From: Streptomyces sp. WZ-12
Lineage (GTDB): Bacteria; Actinomycetota; Actinomycetes; Streptomycetales; Streptomycetaceae
NCBI RefSeq assembly: GCF_028898845.1
Contig: NZ_CP118574.1
Coordinates: 620,001 to 684,000, forward strand
Direction of reading: 5' to 3'
Length of the DNA: 64,000 nt
Numbering within the stretch: position 1 is the stretch's first letter; every line of letters starts with the position of its first letter. Under the pieces are notes generated by a model. It searched no databases. It saw nothing but the letters and a program-made list of their open reading frames with translations, and was not told the DNA's origin. The position numbers and the translations under genes are program-made. This document shows positions 8,694 to 17,378 of the stretch, in pieces.

Positions 8694-8981
8694 GCGGTGT
8701 TCGGCAAGACACCTCGCGGGTGAACTCCTGGGCACCGGCCCGCCTGTGTGGGCGGAAGGCCGTGGCCGAGTGGACGGCTGCGGGTGCGGGTGCGGGTGCG
8801 GCGAAGTGCACCGGCAACTCCTGGACCCGCTGGCTGACATCAGGGCGGCCGTCCCGATTCCTTTCCGCACAGCGGGAGACGGGGACTTCACCTTGCGGGT
8901 GCTGACGCGGCCCGGCGTGCGGGCGAGCCGTACGCGAACAGAGGCGGGGGTAAGTCGGGTTGCCTGATCGCTGAATCTTCG

Positions 8982-9575
8982 TCAGTGGCGCGTGTAGGGC
9001 GCCACGAACGTCGCCGAGGCGAAGGCTCGCCGCTTGATCTCCTGCAGGGTCTGGGCAGGCGGCGTGCTGCCGTCGAAGGAGGTGGGCATCGGTTCGTGGA
9101 GCGCGTACAGCGTCAACTGGTACCTGTGGGTGCTGCCGTGGGGTGGGCATGGCCCGTCGTAGGTGGCCTCCCCGAAGTCGTTGAGTGCCTCACGGGCGCC
9201 GGGGAGAAGGTGATGGGCGCTGATCCCGTGGGCACTTGGGGGGATTCCGAGTTGGAGCCAGTGAATCTTGTGGATATCGAGGTCGACCATGGTCAGGGCG
9301 AGTTCCCGTGTACCGGTCGGCACGTTCGCGAAGTTCAGACCTGGCGAGTAATCCCTTGGATCGTCGCAGGTCATGAGCGAGGTGAACGCTCCGGTGCGGT
9401 CGAATCCCCGTCCCCGGGTGAGGGTGAGGGGGCCGGTGGGCGCAGTGGTGGTGCGCGTGGTGGCCGTGGTGGACGTGCGTGTGCTGGGGGCGGGCTCTGA
9501 CGTGCCGGAGCAGGAAGCGCATGCCAGCAGTGCCGCCGTGGCCGCGACGATTGCCAGGGGTGGATGTCCTCGCAT
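8982..9575 (-). CDS. PEBP-family (YbhB/YbcL-like) lipoprotein
   Basis: 197 aa from ATG 9575. The first 27 residues are a signal peptide (MRGHPPLAIVAATAALLACASC) with lipobox-like cysteines, followed by a Ser/Thr-rich linker, so it is probably a membrane-anchored extracellular lipoprotein. PEBP marks: DDPRDYSPGLNF, MVDLDIHKIHWLQLGIP and YDGPCPPHGSTHRYQLTLYAL, the last being the ligand-pocket loop. The protein ends FASATFVAPYTRH. The biochemical role of bacterial PEBPs is poorly known. It lies alone, 103 bases downstream of the GH15 gene on the same strand. Confidence 0.85.
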   Translation of the reverse strand: MRGHPPLAIVAATAALLACASCSGTSEPAPSTRTSTTATTRTTTAPTGPLTLTRGRGFDRTGAFTSLMTCDDPRDYSPGLNFANVPTGTRELALTMVDLDIHKIHWLQLGIPPSAHGISAHHLLPGAREALNDFGEATYDGPCPPHGSTHRYQLTLYALHEPMPTSFDGSTPPAQTLQEIKRRAFASATFVAPYTRH

Positions 9576-9678
9576 GCGGCCCACTGTAGAGATGACGGGG
9601 GTGCAAGATGAGCCATCCACGCTGGTCCACCCCAGCGGTGTACGTGTGGCGGTCCCCGGTCCATGGCGGGGACCGGCC

Positions 9679-11508
9679 TTACTCGATTCCCCGCGATGGG
9701 CGCTGCTGCTCGGCGTCGCGGATGGCACGGGCGGCGTTGATGAGTCCGATGTGGCTGAAGGCCTGGGGATAGTTGCCGAGGGCTTCTCCCGTGGCGGGGT
9801 CCGCCTCCTCGGCAAGCAGGCCGACGTCGTTGGCGTGCGCGAGTGCGGCCTGGAACACCTGCCGTGCCCGGACGACATGGCCGGTCAGAGCGAGGGCGTG
9901 GGCGAACCAGAAGCTGCAGAGCAGGAAGGCTCCTTCCGCTTCGTCGATCTCGTCACCGAGGTAGCGGCGGACAAGGCCGTTGCGGTCGGTGAGCTGGGTG
10001 GCAACGGCGAGCACGGTGGACTGCACGCGAGGGTCCTGCGGAGGCAGGAAGCCGACGATGGGCAGCATCAGCGCCGAGGCGTCCAGTTCATCACTGCCGA
10101 ACGCCTGGGTGAAGGCGCCCGAACGGGGGCTCCAGCCGCGCTCTTCGATGGCTTGGCGGACGTTGTCTCGCTCGTGGCGCCAATGGGGTACGCGTTCGTG
10201 GGCCTGGAGGGCGGGGGCCATGGAGATGGCGCGGTCCAGGGCGACCCAGCACATCAGTTTCGAGTGCAGGAAGTGTCTGCTCGGTCCGCGTCCCTCCCAG
10301 ATGCCCTGGTCGGGCTCGGTCCAGCGACGGGCGGCCGCGTCGGCTGCCTGGACCAGGAAGGCGCGGGTGGGCGGGTCCAGACGCTCCCCGGGTGGGAGGC
10401 ACTCGTGGGCGGCGTCGAGGAGTTCGCCGTAGACGTCGAGTTGACGTTGGCGCCAGGCGTCGTTGCCGATCCGTACGGGGCCGCTGTTCCGCCAGCCGGT
10501 CAGGTGCGGCAGGAGCCGCTCGCTCAGATCACGTTCGCCGCCGATGCCGTACATGATCTGCAGGTCGACGCCGCGGTCGAGTTGGGTTGCCGCCGCCCGG
10601 GCAAGAAAGTCGAAGAACCGGTTCTTCTCCTTCTCACAGGCGGCCGTGGCGAGCGCTTGCAGGGTGAAGCTCGCGTCGCGGACCCAGGTGTAGCGGTAGT
10701 CCCAGTTGCGCATCCCGCCCGCCTTCTCGGGCAGGGAGGTGGTGGCCGCGGCGACGATGGCCCCAGTGGGAGCGAAGGTCAGGGCTCGCAGCACGCGTCC
10801 GCTGTGGCCCACCTCGTCCTGCCAGGGGCCGACGTAGCCGCGGTGGAGCTTCGACCAGGAACGCCAGCCTTCGACGGTGTCGGCCATGCGGTGCCGGATC
10901 TGCCCCGGCCGCCAGCCCACCGACTCCCTTTCCCACGCCGGCACGACATGTAGGGCGAATCCGAGGCGGTGCCCCGCCGAGAGCGGGATTCGGCCGTGCG
11001 CTGTGGAGCCGCTCACCCGCAGGTCGACGGGGCTCGACAGCAGAAGAACATGGGCGCCCCCGTACGCCGCGAGCCCGCCCCGCACGGCTGACAGGAGGGG
11101 GTGGACGAGTCCGAACTCCGGGCGCGGCGCGTAGGCGATCTCGATGTCCACCCGCCCTTCGGTGCAGGTGATCTGCCGCAGGAGCGTTCCGGGGGACGCG
11201 GTGCCGAGCGCGTGACCACGTTCGCGCCGTCCCAGAGCAAGGGCGTCCCGCAGGACCGCCGTGCCCCCGGGGGTGCGGAAGACCGTCTCCAGAACGAGGG
11301 TGTCCTCGACGTACCGGCGGCTGATGTCGACCGGGCCGGTAGGGCGGATGGACCAGTGGCCGGCGTCCTCGTCGAGGAGCCGGGCGAAGAGCGCCGGGCT
11401 GTCGAACCGGGGCAGGCACAGCCAGTCCACCGAGCCGTCGGAGGTCACCAGCGCGGCCGAGCGGCAGTCGGACAGCAGGGCGTGGTCGCCGATCGGCCGC
11501 GCACTCAT
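9679..11508 (-). CDS. Glycoside hydrolase family 15 protein (glucoamylase/trehalase type)
   Basis: 609 aa from ATG 11508 (MSARPIGDHALLSDCRSAALV). It has the N-terminal beta domain and then the (alpha/alpha)6 catalytic barrel: NWDYRYTWVRDASF at about 270, IWEGRGPSRHFLHSKLM carrying the general acid Glu at about 405, and EEADPATGEALGNYPQAFSH near the C-terminus with the second catalytic Glu. No signal peptide, so it is intracellular. This length and architecture fit actinobacterial trehalases or glucoamylase-like enzymes; the substrate cannot be decided from sequence. An upstream extension of the frame has no conserved content. Confidence 0.9.
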   Translation of the reverse strand: MSARPIGDHALLSDCRSAALVTSDGSVDWLCLPRFDSPALFARLLDEDAGHWSIRPTGPVDISRRYVEDTLVLETVFRTPGGTAVLRDALALGRRERGHALGTASPGTLLRQITCTEGRVDIEIAYAPRPEFGLVHPLLSAVRGGLAAYGGAHVLLLSSPVDLRVSGSTAHGRIPLSAGHRLGFALHVVPAWERESVGWRPGQIRHRMADTVEGWRSWSKLHRGYVGPWQDEVGHSGRVLRALTFAPTGAIVAAATTSLPEKAGGMRNWDYRYTWVRDASFTLQALATAACEKEKNRFFDFLARAAATQLDRGVDLQIMYGIGGERDLSERLLPHLTGWRNSGPVRIGNDAWRQRQLDVYGELLDAAHECLPPGERLDPPTRAFLVQAADAAARRWTEPDQGIWEGRGPSRHFLHSKLMCWVALDRAISMAPALQAHERVPHWRHERDNVRQAIEERGWSPRSGAFTQAFGSDELDASALMLPIVGFLPPQDPRVQSTVLAVATQLTDRNGLVRRYLGDEIDEAEGAFLLCSFWFAHALALTGHVVRARQVFQAALAHANDVGLLAEEADPATGEALGNYPQAFSHIGLINAARAIRDAEQQRPSRGIE

Positions 11509-11836
11509 GCGTGGCAGCCCGTCCACCGTGGGCCGGACGAGTCCAGGCCGGGACGACGTGAGCAGTTGCCTGGGCCGCAGGTCTCCCCAGGTGCCTGACG
11601 AGTGTGGTGGATCCCAGCCTCCCTGAAGAGCTGATTCACCTCCAGGCAATCAGCACGATCGGCGCATCGCACGTGCCGGTTGCCGACAGTTGCCCCGACC
11701 GGGTGGCATGGCCTGCTGCCGCGCTCGCCGGCCGGTCGGCGTACGTCGTGTCTCCCCGCTGCCGCGTGGCGAGGCGGCCCCGCTTCATCAGCGAGGTCCC
11801 GAGGCCGAATCTCGGCGGCCGAGGACGAGGAAGCGT
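11509..11836. other. Gene-free interval
   Basis: No supported gene is seen between the GH15 start and the end of the glycosylase gene. It should hold the GH15 promoter; no clear repeat or hairpin was recognised. Confidence 0.4.
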
Positions 11837-12784
11837 CTACCTCTGAGCGGTGGGCTGGTTCTGTGCGTGGGCGCGGAGGAGGAGGGCGATCCAGCTGCGG
11901 TAGGGCCGCCAGGCGTCGGCGATCGCGGCCAGACGGGCGGTGTCGTCAGCCGTGGTGGCGTCGAGGCCGTACACGGCGGCCATGGCTTTGTGGACACGGG
12001 GCTCGGCCGCGGGGAAGACGTCGGGGTGTCCGGCGCCACGGATGAGGATCAGTTCGGCGGAGAACGGGCCGATGCCGGGCAGTTCCTTGAGGTCGGTGAG
12101 AGCGAACTCGGCTGGCTCGGAAAGGAGTTGGGCGGCGTCGAGGCGTCCGTCGAGGGCCGCTTCGGCCAGCGCGTGCAGGCGCTCGACCTTGATGCGGGTC
12201 AGACCGGGGATGTCACTGATGCGCCGCAGCGTGCCCGGGGTGGGGAATGCGTGAAGTCGCCGGCCCGCGACGTCGACGGGCTGCCCGTGTTCCTCGGCGA
12301 GGCGCGCTTTGATGTGGGCGGCCTGGGTCATGCGGATGCGATTGCCGATGATCGTCCAGGCGGCGGCCTCGTACGGGGAGTAGAAGAGCACCGGCCGCAA
12401 CCCCGGGAACTGCGCTTGCAGCCCGGCGACGACCGGGTCTGCGTCCGTGAGGGCGGGGAAGCCGGTGGCGTCGGTGTCGAGGGAGAGGACGCGGGCGATC
12501 TGGGCTCGTACCGCCTTGGCGGCGGGGGTGCCCACTGTGGGTTCGGTGACCTTGCCGTCCTTGTAGAGGGTGTAGTCGGCGTGGACGGTCCCGGCGGCGC
12601 CGCCTGCCGCCTCCTTCTGTCGCAGGGCGCATCCGATGACGGACCGGCCGTCGTCGGCGGGAAAGGCCATCCGCAGTACCCCATCGGGGGCGTGATCGTA
12701 GGAGGCAGGGGTGAAGCCCTCCAGGAACCGGGTGGAGGCGGCCAGCGAGAACGGTCCCTTGGGTGTGAAGGAGAGGGCGGGCAT
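11837..12784 (-). CDS. DNA-3-methyladenine glycosylase II-like protein (HhH-GPD family)
   Basis: 315 aa from ATG 12784. The helix-hairpin-helix is clear: LKELPGIGPFSAELILIRG (about residues 240-258), followed by HPDVFPAAEPRVHKAM. In AlkA the catalytic Asp is the second D of the 'VFLPDD' segment; here a Glu occupies the aligned place. This may be normal for the subfamily or may alter activity. The family excises alkylated bases. The gene starts 2 bases after the VOC gene stop, so it belonged to a VOC-glycosylase operon that the IS982-type insertion now interrupts. Confidence 0.85.
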   Translation of the reverse strand: MPALSFTPKGPFSLAASTRFLEGFTPASYDHAPDGVLRMAFPADDGRSVIGCALRQKEAAGGAAGTVHADYTLYKDGKVTEPTVGTPAAKAVRAQIARVLSLDTDATGFPALTDADPVVAGLQAQFPGLRPVLFYSPYEAAAWTIIGNRIRMTQAAHIKARLAEEHGQPVDVAGRRLHAFPTPGTLRRISDIPGLTRIKVERLHALAEAALDGRLDAAQLLSEPAEFALTDLKELPGIGPFSAELILIRGAGHPDVFPAAEPRVHKAMAAVYGLDATTADDTARLAAIADAWRPYRSWIALLLRAHAQNQPTAQR

Positions 12785-12954
12785 GGTCAGCGCGCCTCGT
12801 GAACGGTCAGGACGTAGCCCTCGGGTCCGACGAAGGAGAACATCGGGCCGAAGGGGCTGTCCGAGATCGGCGTGAGGATCTTGACGCCGTTGGCGGTGAG
12901 CTGGTCGTGGAAGGCCTGGGTGTCGGGGGTGGAGAACCACAGGGCCACGCCTAG

Positions 12955-13920
12955 ATGAATGAGTCCGATGTCTTCAGTGGTCATAGGCGATCAGTGATCG
13001 CTTGGCTGGGGCGTTGGTGTTCCAGTTGTGCCAGATCGCCGTGGCCAGGGCGAGGAGTCGTTGGCCGGTGCGGGCGAAGACACCAGCGGGTGTCCGGCCT
13101 CCGTGTTGTTCGAGGCTGAGCTGGCCTTTGAGGGTGTCGAATACCGCCTCGATCCACTGGCGGACGTGGGCCAGGCGTCCATGCCGGACAGGCTCGTTCT
13201 TCAGGTCCGGCCGCACCAGATGGACGCCCAGGCGCTCTTCGAGGAACGCCTCGAACTCCCGCCCGGCGAAGCCCTTGTCCGCAAGAATCACTTGACCGGA
13301 GCGCATGAGGTGGTGGTCGCGTTCCAGCAGCGCGGTCATCACCTGGCGTTCGCCGAGTTTGGGGTTGGCCAGGCACCAGGACACCGGCATGCCCTCGGCT
13401 GTGGTCAGCAGGTAGAGCCGCAATCCCCAGAAGAAGCGAGAATGGCTCGCGCAGTAGCCGTATCCGGCGTGCCCTGCCAGGTCGGAGCGTTTGACTGTCT
13501 CGCGGGAGGCGGCGCACGGCAGTGGTGTGGAGTCGATCAGCCGCAGGTTGTCGTGCCAGGTGGGCACCTGCCTGGCCAGTGCCTGGATCACGGCCGAGAT
13601 CAGTGGGCCGGCGGCGTTCAGGCGCTTGTTGTAGGCGGATTGCTGGGGCAGGTAGCGAAAGAGGTGTCCCAGTCGGGCGTGTACGAAGCGGATCCATTGC
13701 CGGGCCGAGGGAAAGCCCAGTAGGACCTGGGCGACGGCCAGGCACAGCAGTTCGGCGTCTGTCAGTTTCGGGGGTCGCCCGATCCGGCGACGAGGGGCCA
13801 CATGGTCATCGATGAACACGTACAGTGCAGCCAGAAGGGCGTCCAGGTTTGTCGTCACACACGAGCCAACGGGCGCCCTTCGCCATGGTCGCGGCCAGCA
13901 CAAACATCGGACTCATTCAT
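12955..13920 (-). mobile_element. IS982-family-like insertion sequence (966 bp)
   Basis: Identical 17-bp terminal inverted repeats ATGAATGAGTCCGATGT at 12955-12971 and, inverted, 13904-13920. The flanks carry the direct duplication CTAG (12951-12954 and 13921-13924). It encodes one transposase and is inserted in a VOC gene. Family assignment rests on the transposase sequence. Confidence 0.88.
12974..13858 (-). CDS. IS982-family transposase
   Basis: About 294 aa from GTG 13858 (VTTNLDALLAALYVFIDDHV). An N-terminal domain (RRRIGRPPKLTDAELLCLAV) is followed by a DDE core: the block LRLIDSTPLPC holds the first Asp, VILADKGFAGREFE the second, and RQWIEAVFDTLKGQLSLEQHGGRT the final Glu region. The gene fills the element from repeat to repeat and no stop or frameshift is seen, so it may be active. 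A longer start up to 13903 exists but begins in the inverted repeat. Confidence 0.88.
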   Translation of the reverse strand: MTTNLDALLAALYVFIDDHVAPRRRIGRPPKLTDAELLCLAVAQVLLGFPSARQWIRFVHARLGHLFRYLPQQSAYNKRLNAAGPLISAVIQALARQVPTWHDNLRLIDSTPLPCAASRETVKRSDLAGHAGYGYCASHSRFFWGLRLYLLTTAEGMPVSWCLANPKLGERQVMTALLERDHHLMRSGQVILADKGFAGREFEAFLEERLGVHLVRPDLKNEPVRHGRLAHVRQWIEAVFDTLKGQLSLEQHGGRTPAGVFARTGQRLLALATAIWHNWNTNAPAKRSLIAYDH

Positions 13921-14153
13921 CTAGGCCGGGGCGGCCGGCGTCCAGGTCGGTGCCGGGCAGCGGGTCGCGGACGGCGAGCGGGACCGGCTTGGTGTCGAAG
14001 ACGACCGCGCCGGGAGGCGAGGCGGGGGTACAGGTCAGGCCGAGGTTCTTCTCGCAGAACCCCGCGGCCGCCTCAAGGTCGCGGACCTGGAGGGCGATGA
14101 AGTCGGGGCCATCGATACTGACGGGCATGTCTCTCTCCCTGTTTAATGTCAGG

Positions 14154-14200
14154 ATTTTGACATACGTGACACTAGGCCCCACCCCCAGAGGTGTCAAAAT
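14154..14200. promoter_or_regulatory. 9-bp inverted repeat between MarR and VOC genes (operator candidate)
   Basis: ATTTTGACA (14154-14162) and TGTCAAAAT (14192-14200) are exact reverse complements; the right arm touches the MarR start codon. A nearby TGTCA/TGACA pair (from 14146) overlaps the left arm. This arrangement suits MarR autoregulation and control of the divergent VOC gene. Confidence 0.55.
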
Positions 14201-14674
14201 ATGGACATGAAGGACAGTCCGCCTGTGCAGGTCCCGCCGCCTCACCCCGCCAAGGACGCGCTCGACCACGTGGGATACCGCCTCAAACGCGCCCATGCCG
14301 CCCTGCGCCGCGCCATGGACCAGGCGCTGCGCGAGCACGACCTGACCGTTCCGCACTACGCCTGCCTCGAAGTCCTCGCCGCTCGCCCCGGCCTGTCGAA
14401 CGCGGAGCTCGCCCGCGCCACCTTCGTCACCCGCCAGTCCATGAACGTGGTCCTGCGCGGGCTCCAGGAAGCGGAGCTGATCGACCGGCCCGCTTCCGTA
14501 GAAACCGGCCGGGCCCGCCCCACCACCCTCACCGGCGAAGGCCGACGCCGCCTGAGCGCAGCACAAGGAGCCGTCTACGCGATCGAGGCACGCATGATCG
14601 AAACGGTACCCGGCGAACGCCTGACCGGACTTCTCGAAGACCTCGACCGGATAGCGCGCGCACTCACCGAGTGA
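14201..14674 (+). CDS. MarR-family transcriptional regulator
   Basis: 157 aa; ATG 14201, with an in-frame ATG at 14207 as an alternative. The winged helix-turn-helix is clear: LSNAELARATFVTRQSMNVVLRGLQEAELIDRP (about 68-100), with the wing Arg-rich segment GRARPTTLTGEG. It diverges from the VOC/glycosylase unit and most likely regulates it. No ribosome binding site precedes the start, so the mRNA may be leaderless. Confidence 0.88.
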   Translation: MDMKDSPPVQVPPPHPAKDALDHVGYRLKRAHAALRRAMDQALREHDLTVPHYACLEVLAARPGLSNAELARATFVTRQSMNVVLRGLQEAELIDRPASVETGRARPTTLTGEGRRRLSAAQGAVYAIEARMIETVPGERLTGLLEDLDRIARALTE

Positions 14675-14705
14675 CGGCAGCGTCGGCGACCGCAGTTGCC
14701 CAACT

Positions 14706-14891
14706 CGCCTCGTCCCCGATCTGACCGAACTGCACAACTGGCTGGCCGAACGCGGCATGACCGACCGGTACTTGGCCACGGGCGTCGAGACCGTGCTGCC
14801 CTTCCCTCACAACGAGCTCGGCAAGGTCCGCAAGAACGTCCTCCGGCACCGGCTCACCAGCACCCAGCCACTGTCCACCACCGACTCCTGA
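14706..14891 (+). pseudogene. C-terminal remnant of an acyl-CoA synthetase (AMP-binding family)
   Basis: An open frame without a start encodes LTELHNWLAERGMTDRYLAT then PFPHNELGKVRKNVLRHRL and a stop at 14889-14891. The GK-V-RK-x-VLR pattern is the C-terminal lysine region of AMP-forming acyl-CoA ligases. The remaining ~450 residues are absent; MarR coding sequence ends just upstream. Confidence 0.7.
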
Positions 14892-14933
14892 GCCCCGTCC
14901 CACCCCACACACCCTGCATGACCAGCAAAAACA

Positions 14934-14969
14934 TGGATCGCCCCGCACAATCCTGTGAGGGGCGATCCA
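14934..14969 (+). terminator. Hairpin after the ligase remnant
   Basis: TGGATCGCCCC (14934-14944) and GGGGCGATCCA (14959-14969) form a perfect 11-bp stem with a 14-base loop. There is no T-run; it lies 43 bases after the remnant's stop codon. Confidence 0.55.
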
Positions 14970-15338
14970 CCTCCCCGAAAAGCAAAACGGCCGGACGACC
15001 CAACCCTCCGTCAGATCGGCGTCGGCTGGGTCCTTGGCACCCACACGCCGCGCAGGCTCCTCCTGGCCGCGCCCGCAGGGCACGAGTCCCGATGCCGGCA
15101 GGCCGGACGTGGTGTTGTGCGGCACCGCGCATCCGGGGATCGGTGGTCGCACCAGGATGCGCGGGGTTCAAAGGGCCCTGGCGGGCGCGGCGTTGTCGAG
15201 GCGGTCCCAATCCGCAGCGAGAAGGGCATCCGCTGGGGCGGACGCCCCCTCAACGCCGCAGCCTGACCGACCGCGAACCGCAGCCCCGGAGTGCCGAAAG
15301 GGACAAGTTCACGAGAAGGACAGCGACAGAAGGACGAC
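14970..15338. other. Gene-free interval
   Basis: No supported gene or repeat is seen between the hairpin and the end of the SnoaL-like gene. Open frames here match no family I recognise. Confidence 0.4.
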
Positions 15339-15716
15339 TCAGGAGGCGGACGGCTCGATCTCCCCCGCAAAGACGATGACTTGGTCGATGAGGCTCCGCC
15401 GCAGATGGACGACGTCCGTTCCCGCCAGGCGGGGGCCTCCATCCGGCGTGGTGAAGACCCACCGGTACCGGGCCCACTCGTCAGGCATGTCCACCGCTGA
15501 GCAGCGCACCATCGTGCCGGTCCCCGCCGGGTGGCGCCGGATGTCCAGCACGAACCGCTCGACCGCCGCGATTCCTTCGCTGCGACCCAACGGCCCCCAG
15601 AAGACCACGTCTGAGGTCAGGGCCTGGGAGAGCAGGGCAGTCACATAGCTGTCGTCCGAGGCGTTAAACGCGGAGATGAACGTGTCGATCGCTGAGCGTG
15701 CCGTCTCTTCCTGCAT
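15339..15716 (-). CDS. SnoaL/NTF2-like protein
   Basis: 125 aa from ATG 15716 (MQEETARSAIDTFISAFNASD). Typical layout: two N-terminal helices, then TSDVVFWGPLGRSEGIAAVERFVLDI, and a curved sheet ending DVVHLRRSLIDQVIVFAGEIEP. Function unknown; the fold serves as polyketide cyclase, isomerase or ligand-binding protein. It stands alone between two intervals without genes. Confidence 0.75.
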   Translation of the reverse strand: MQEETARSAIDTFISAFNASDDSYVTALLSQALTSDVVFWGPLGRSEGIAAVERFVLDIRRHPAGTGTMVRCSAVDMPDEWARYRWVFTTPDGGPRLAGTDVVHLRRSLIDQVIVFAGEIEPSAS

Positions 15717-15785
15717 GCCCCAGTAATACCAGCCGTTGCGCGTGCGCTCGTCCCGCGAGCCGCTTTCCGATCACGGTGGACCGTC

Positions 15786-15815
15786 CCGGTCACAGCACTA
15801 GCTGTACTGACCGGG
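15786..15815 (-). terminator. Hairpin after the WYL-regulator gene
   Basis: CCCGGTCA (15786-15793) pairs with TGACCGGG (15808-15815); an inner CAGC/GCTG pair extends the stem across a 3-base bulge. It lies 35 bases beyond the WYL stop codon. Confidence 0.5.
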
Positions 15816-15849
15816 CACGTTGATTGAGAACAGGGGACCTGATCGGCAA

Positions 15850-16815
15850 TCACGATGCGGGGGTTGAGTGTCTGTCAGCCAGGTCCCTGGCGAGCTGACT
15901 GATGCGTGCGCGGGCCGTCTCAGGGGCGAGCACCTCGATGTGGTCGCCGAACTGAAGAAGCTGACGCACCGACTCGATGTCGGGGTAGCGCACGACGACG
16001 ACGCACGAGCCTTTTTCCGCGTCGGAGACATGATGGATGCGGGTGCCGAGGATGCGCCGCGCCAGGTCGAGACCCTTTTCCGGCAGGCGGATGGTCACGC
16101 TCACGCGATCTTGCTCCTCAGTGCGTTTCTTCAACACGGCCCATCTGGTGCGGAGGGTTTCGCCTGGTTGGAGCACGGCTGGTGCGTCTAGCTGTTCGAA
16201 GGCTGACAGTCGTTCCAGAGCGAGCAGCCGGCTGTCGCCCTGGTCATCGGCGACGAGATACCAGCGACCTGATTTCGCCACGATCCCGTACGGGTCGACC
16301 ACCCGTGTCGAGGCCTGGCTCTCGGCGCTGCGCCGGTACAGGATTCGAAGGCGTCGCCGGTGTCGCAGGGTCGAGGCCAGATCCGATACTTCGACCGCTG
16401 CCTCGGGGGCAGCAAACCACGCGGTGCTGTCGACAAGCACAAGGTCAGCCAGCCGCAGCGGGCTCGGCGACTCAGGTGCTGCAGCCTGGCGGGCGGCGAT
16501 CTTGCGCTCGGCCGACTCCCACGCCGCAGTTAGGCCCATTCGCTCACGTAGTGCGCTGTCCAAGCCGGCCACGGACAGGGCCTCCAGTTCTGGTGGTTCC
16601 AGATGGGATGCGCTGAGCCGTGCACTGGGGAGCAGGACGATCCCGCCGTTCCGCCCACGTTCGGCATAGACGGGCACGCCCGCTGTCGATAGCGCCTCGA
16701 CGTCCCGCAGCACAGTCCGCCGGGACACCTCAAGACGCGCGGCGAGCTCCGTGGTAGTGAGCCGCTGACGGGTCTGCAGGAGCAGCAGGAGATGCAGGAG
16801 CCTTGAAGCCTTCAT
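15850..16815 (-). CDS. YafY/DeoR-type transcriptional regulator with WYL domain
   Basis: 321 aa from ATG 16815 (MKASRLLHLLLLLQTRQRLTT). N-terminal winged helix: LTTTELAARLEVSRRTVLRDVEAL (18-41) and VPVYAERGRNGGIVLL. The WYL domain follows at about 140-220 (RLRILYRRS...YGIVAKSGRWYLVADDQG) with the C-terminal WCX part. WYL domains bind ligands such as nucleotides or small molecules. It diverges from a VOC gene 96 bases away, its probable target. Confidence 0.88.
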   Translation of the reverse strand: MKASRLLHLLLLLQTRQRLTTTELAARLEVSRRTVLRDVEALSTAGVPVYAERGRNGGIVLLPSARLSASHLEPPELEALSVAGLDSALRERMGLTAAWESAERKIAARQAAAPESPSPLRLADLVLVDSTAWFAAPEAAVEVSDLASTLRHRRRLRILYRRSAESQASTRVVDPYGIVAKSGRWYLVADDQGDSRLLALERLSAFEQLDAPAVLQPGETLRTRWAVLKKRTEEQDRVSVTIRLPEKGLDLARRILGTRIHHVSDAEKGSCVVVVRYPDIESVRQLLQFGDHIEVLAPETARARISQLARDLADRHSTPAS

Positions 16816-16911
16816 GCTTACCCATGTTCTCAGAAAAGGTGACAGGTTCCGTCGCGATTGAGTGATCCACTGGGTGCTGGACCGAGAAATCAACGAGTTG
16901 AGGAGCACTCC

Positions 16912-17277
16912 ATGCCCGCACCGAACCTGTTCCTGATCGGCGTCCGCGACGCCGAGGCCGCCACCGCCTTCTACGGCGACCTGTTCGAGATCGAACCGAC
17001 CTTCACCAGTCCCCACTACGTAGCCTTCGAAGCTGCCCCCGGTGTCCTGTTCGCACTGTGGACGGGCTACAGCGAGCACGCGGTCCCGAGCCTCCCTCGT
17101 ACGACAGAGATCGGACTCATGGTGCCGGGGCCATCGCAGGCGATTGACGAGATCTTCACGAGGTGGGCCTCGAAGGGGGTCCACGTTGTGCAGGAGCCGC
17201 ATGATGCTGTCTTCGGCCGCACGTTCGTGATTACGGACCCTGACGGCAACCTCATCCGAGTCTCCCCGGTCGACTGA
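16912..17277 (+). CDS. VOC-family protein (glyoxalase/bleomycin-resistance fold)
   Basis: 121 aa from ATG 16912, with GAGGAG eight bases before it. Two beta-alpha-beta-beta-beta modules: LFLIGVRDAEAATAFYGDLF and IGLMVPGPSQAIDEIFTRWA...GRTFVITDPDGNLIRVSP. The C-terminal DPDGN-x-I block is a family hallmark. Ligand unknown. A terminator follows directly. Control by the divergent WYL regulator is inferred from layout. Confidence 0.88.
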   Translation: MPAPNLFLIGVRDAEAATAFYGDLFEIEPTFTSPHYVAFEAAPGVLFALWTGYSEHAVPSLPRTTEIGLMVPGPSQAIDEIFTRWASKGVHVVQEPHDAVFGRTFVITDPDGNLIRVSPVD

Positions 17278-17311
17278 CCTGCACTATCCCTCCCCGCATA
17301 TCTCCAAGCTG

Positions 17312-17338
17312 AAGGGCCGGCCACCATGGCCGGCCTTT
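17312..17338 (+). terminator. Rho-independent-like hairpin after the VOC gene
   Basis: AAGGGCCGGCC / GGCCGGCCTTT forms an 11-bp stem (one G-U pair) with a 5-base loop, 35 bases past the VOC stop. A short T-rich end follows. Confidence 0.75.
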
Positions 17339-17378
17339 CAGCCTGTCTCGTGGTGCGCCGCGAAAGTTCCGCCGGTGA

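Larger units (their letters stand above)
12787..14128 (-). pseudogene. VOC (glyoxalase-fold) gene split by an IS982-type insertion
   Basis: The N-terminal part (14128 down to 13921, MPVSIDGPDFIALQVRDLEAA) and the C-terminal part (12950 to 12787, GVALWFSTPDTQAFHDQLTA...) are separated by the IS at 12955-13920. Removing the IS and one copy of the 4-base duplication CTAG restores one frame of 123 aa across RPGL|GVALW, a normal single-domain VOC length. GGGAGAG precedes the ATG. Both halves look otherwise undamaged, so the insertion seems recent. It diverges from the MarR gene. Confidence 0.9.

Noticed and set aside
7644..8891. N-terminal extension of the NmrA-like protein into the AraC gene
   Set aside because: The extension is antisense to a well-supported AraC gene and has no conserved content.
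15153..15648. Open frames on both strands in the 15.0-15.6 kb stretch
   Set aside because: No family motif; they overlap the SnoaL-like gene or the gene-free interval.
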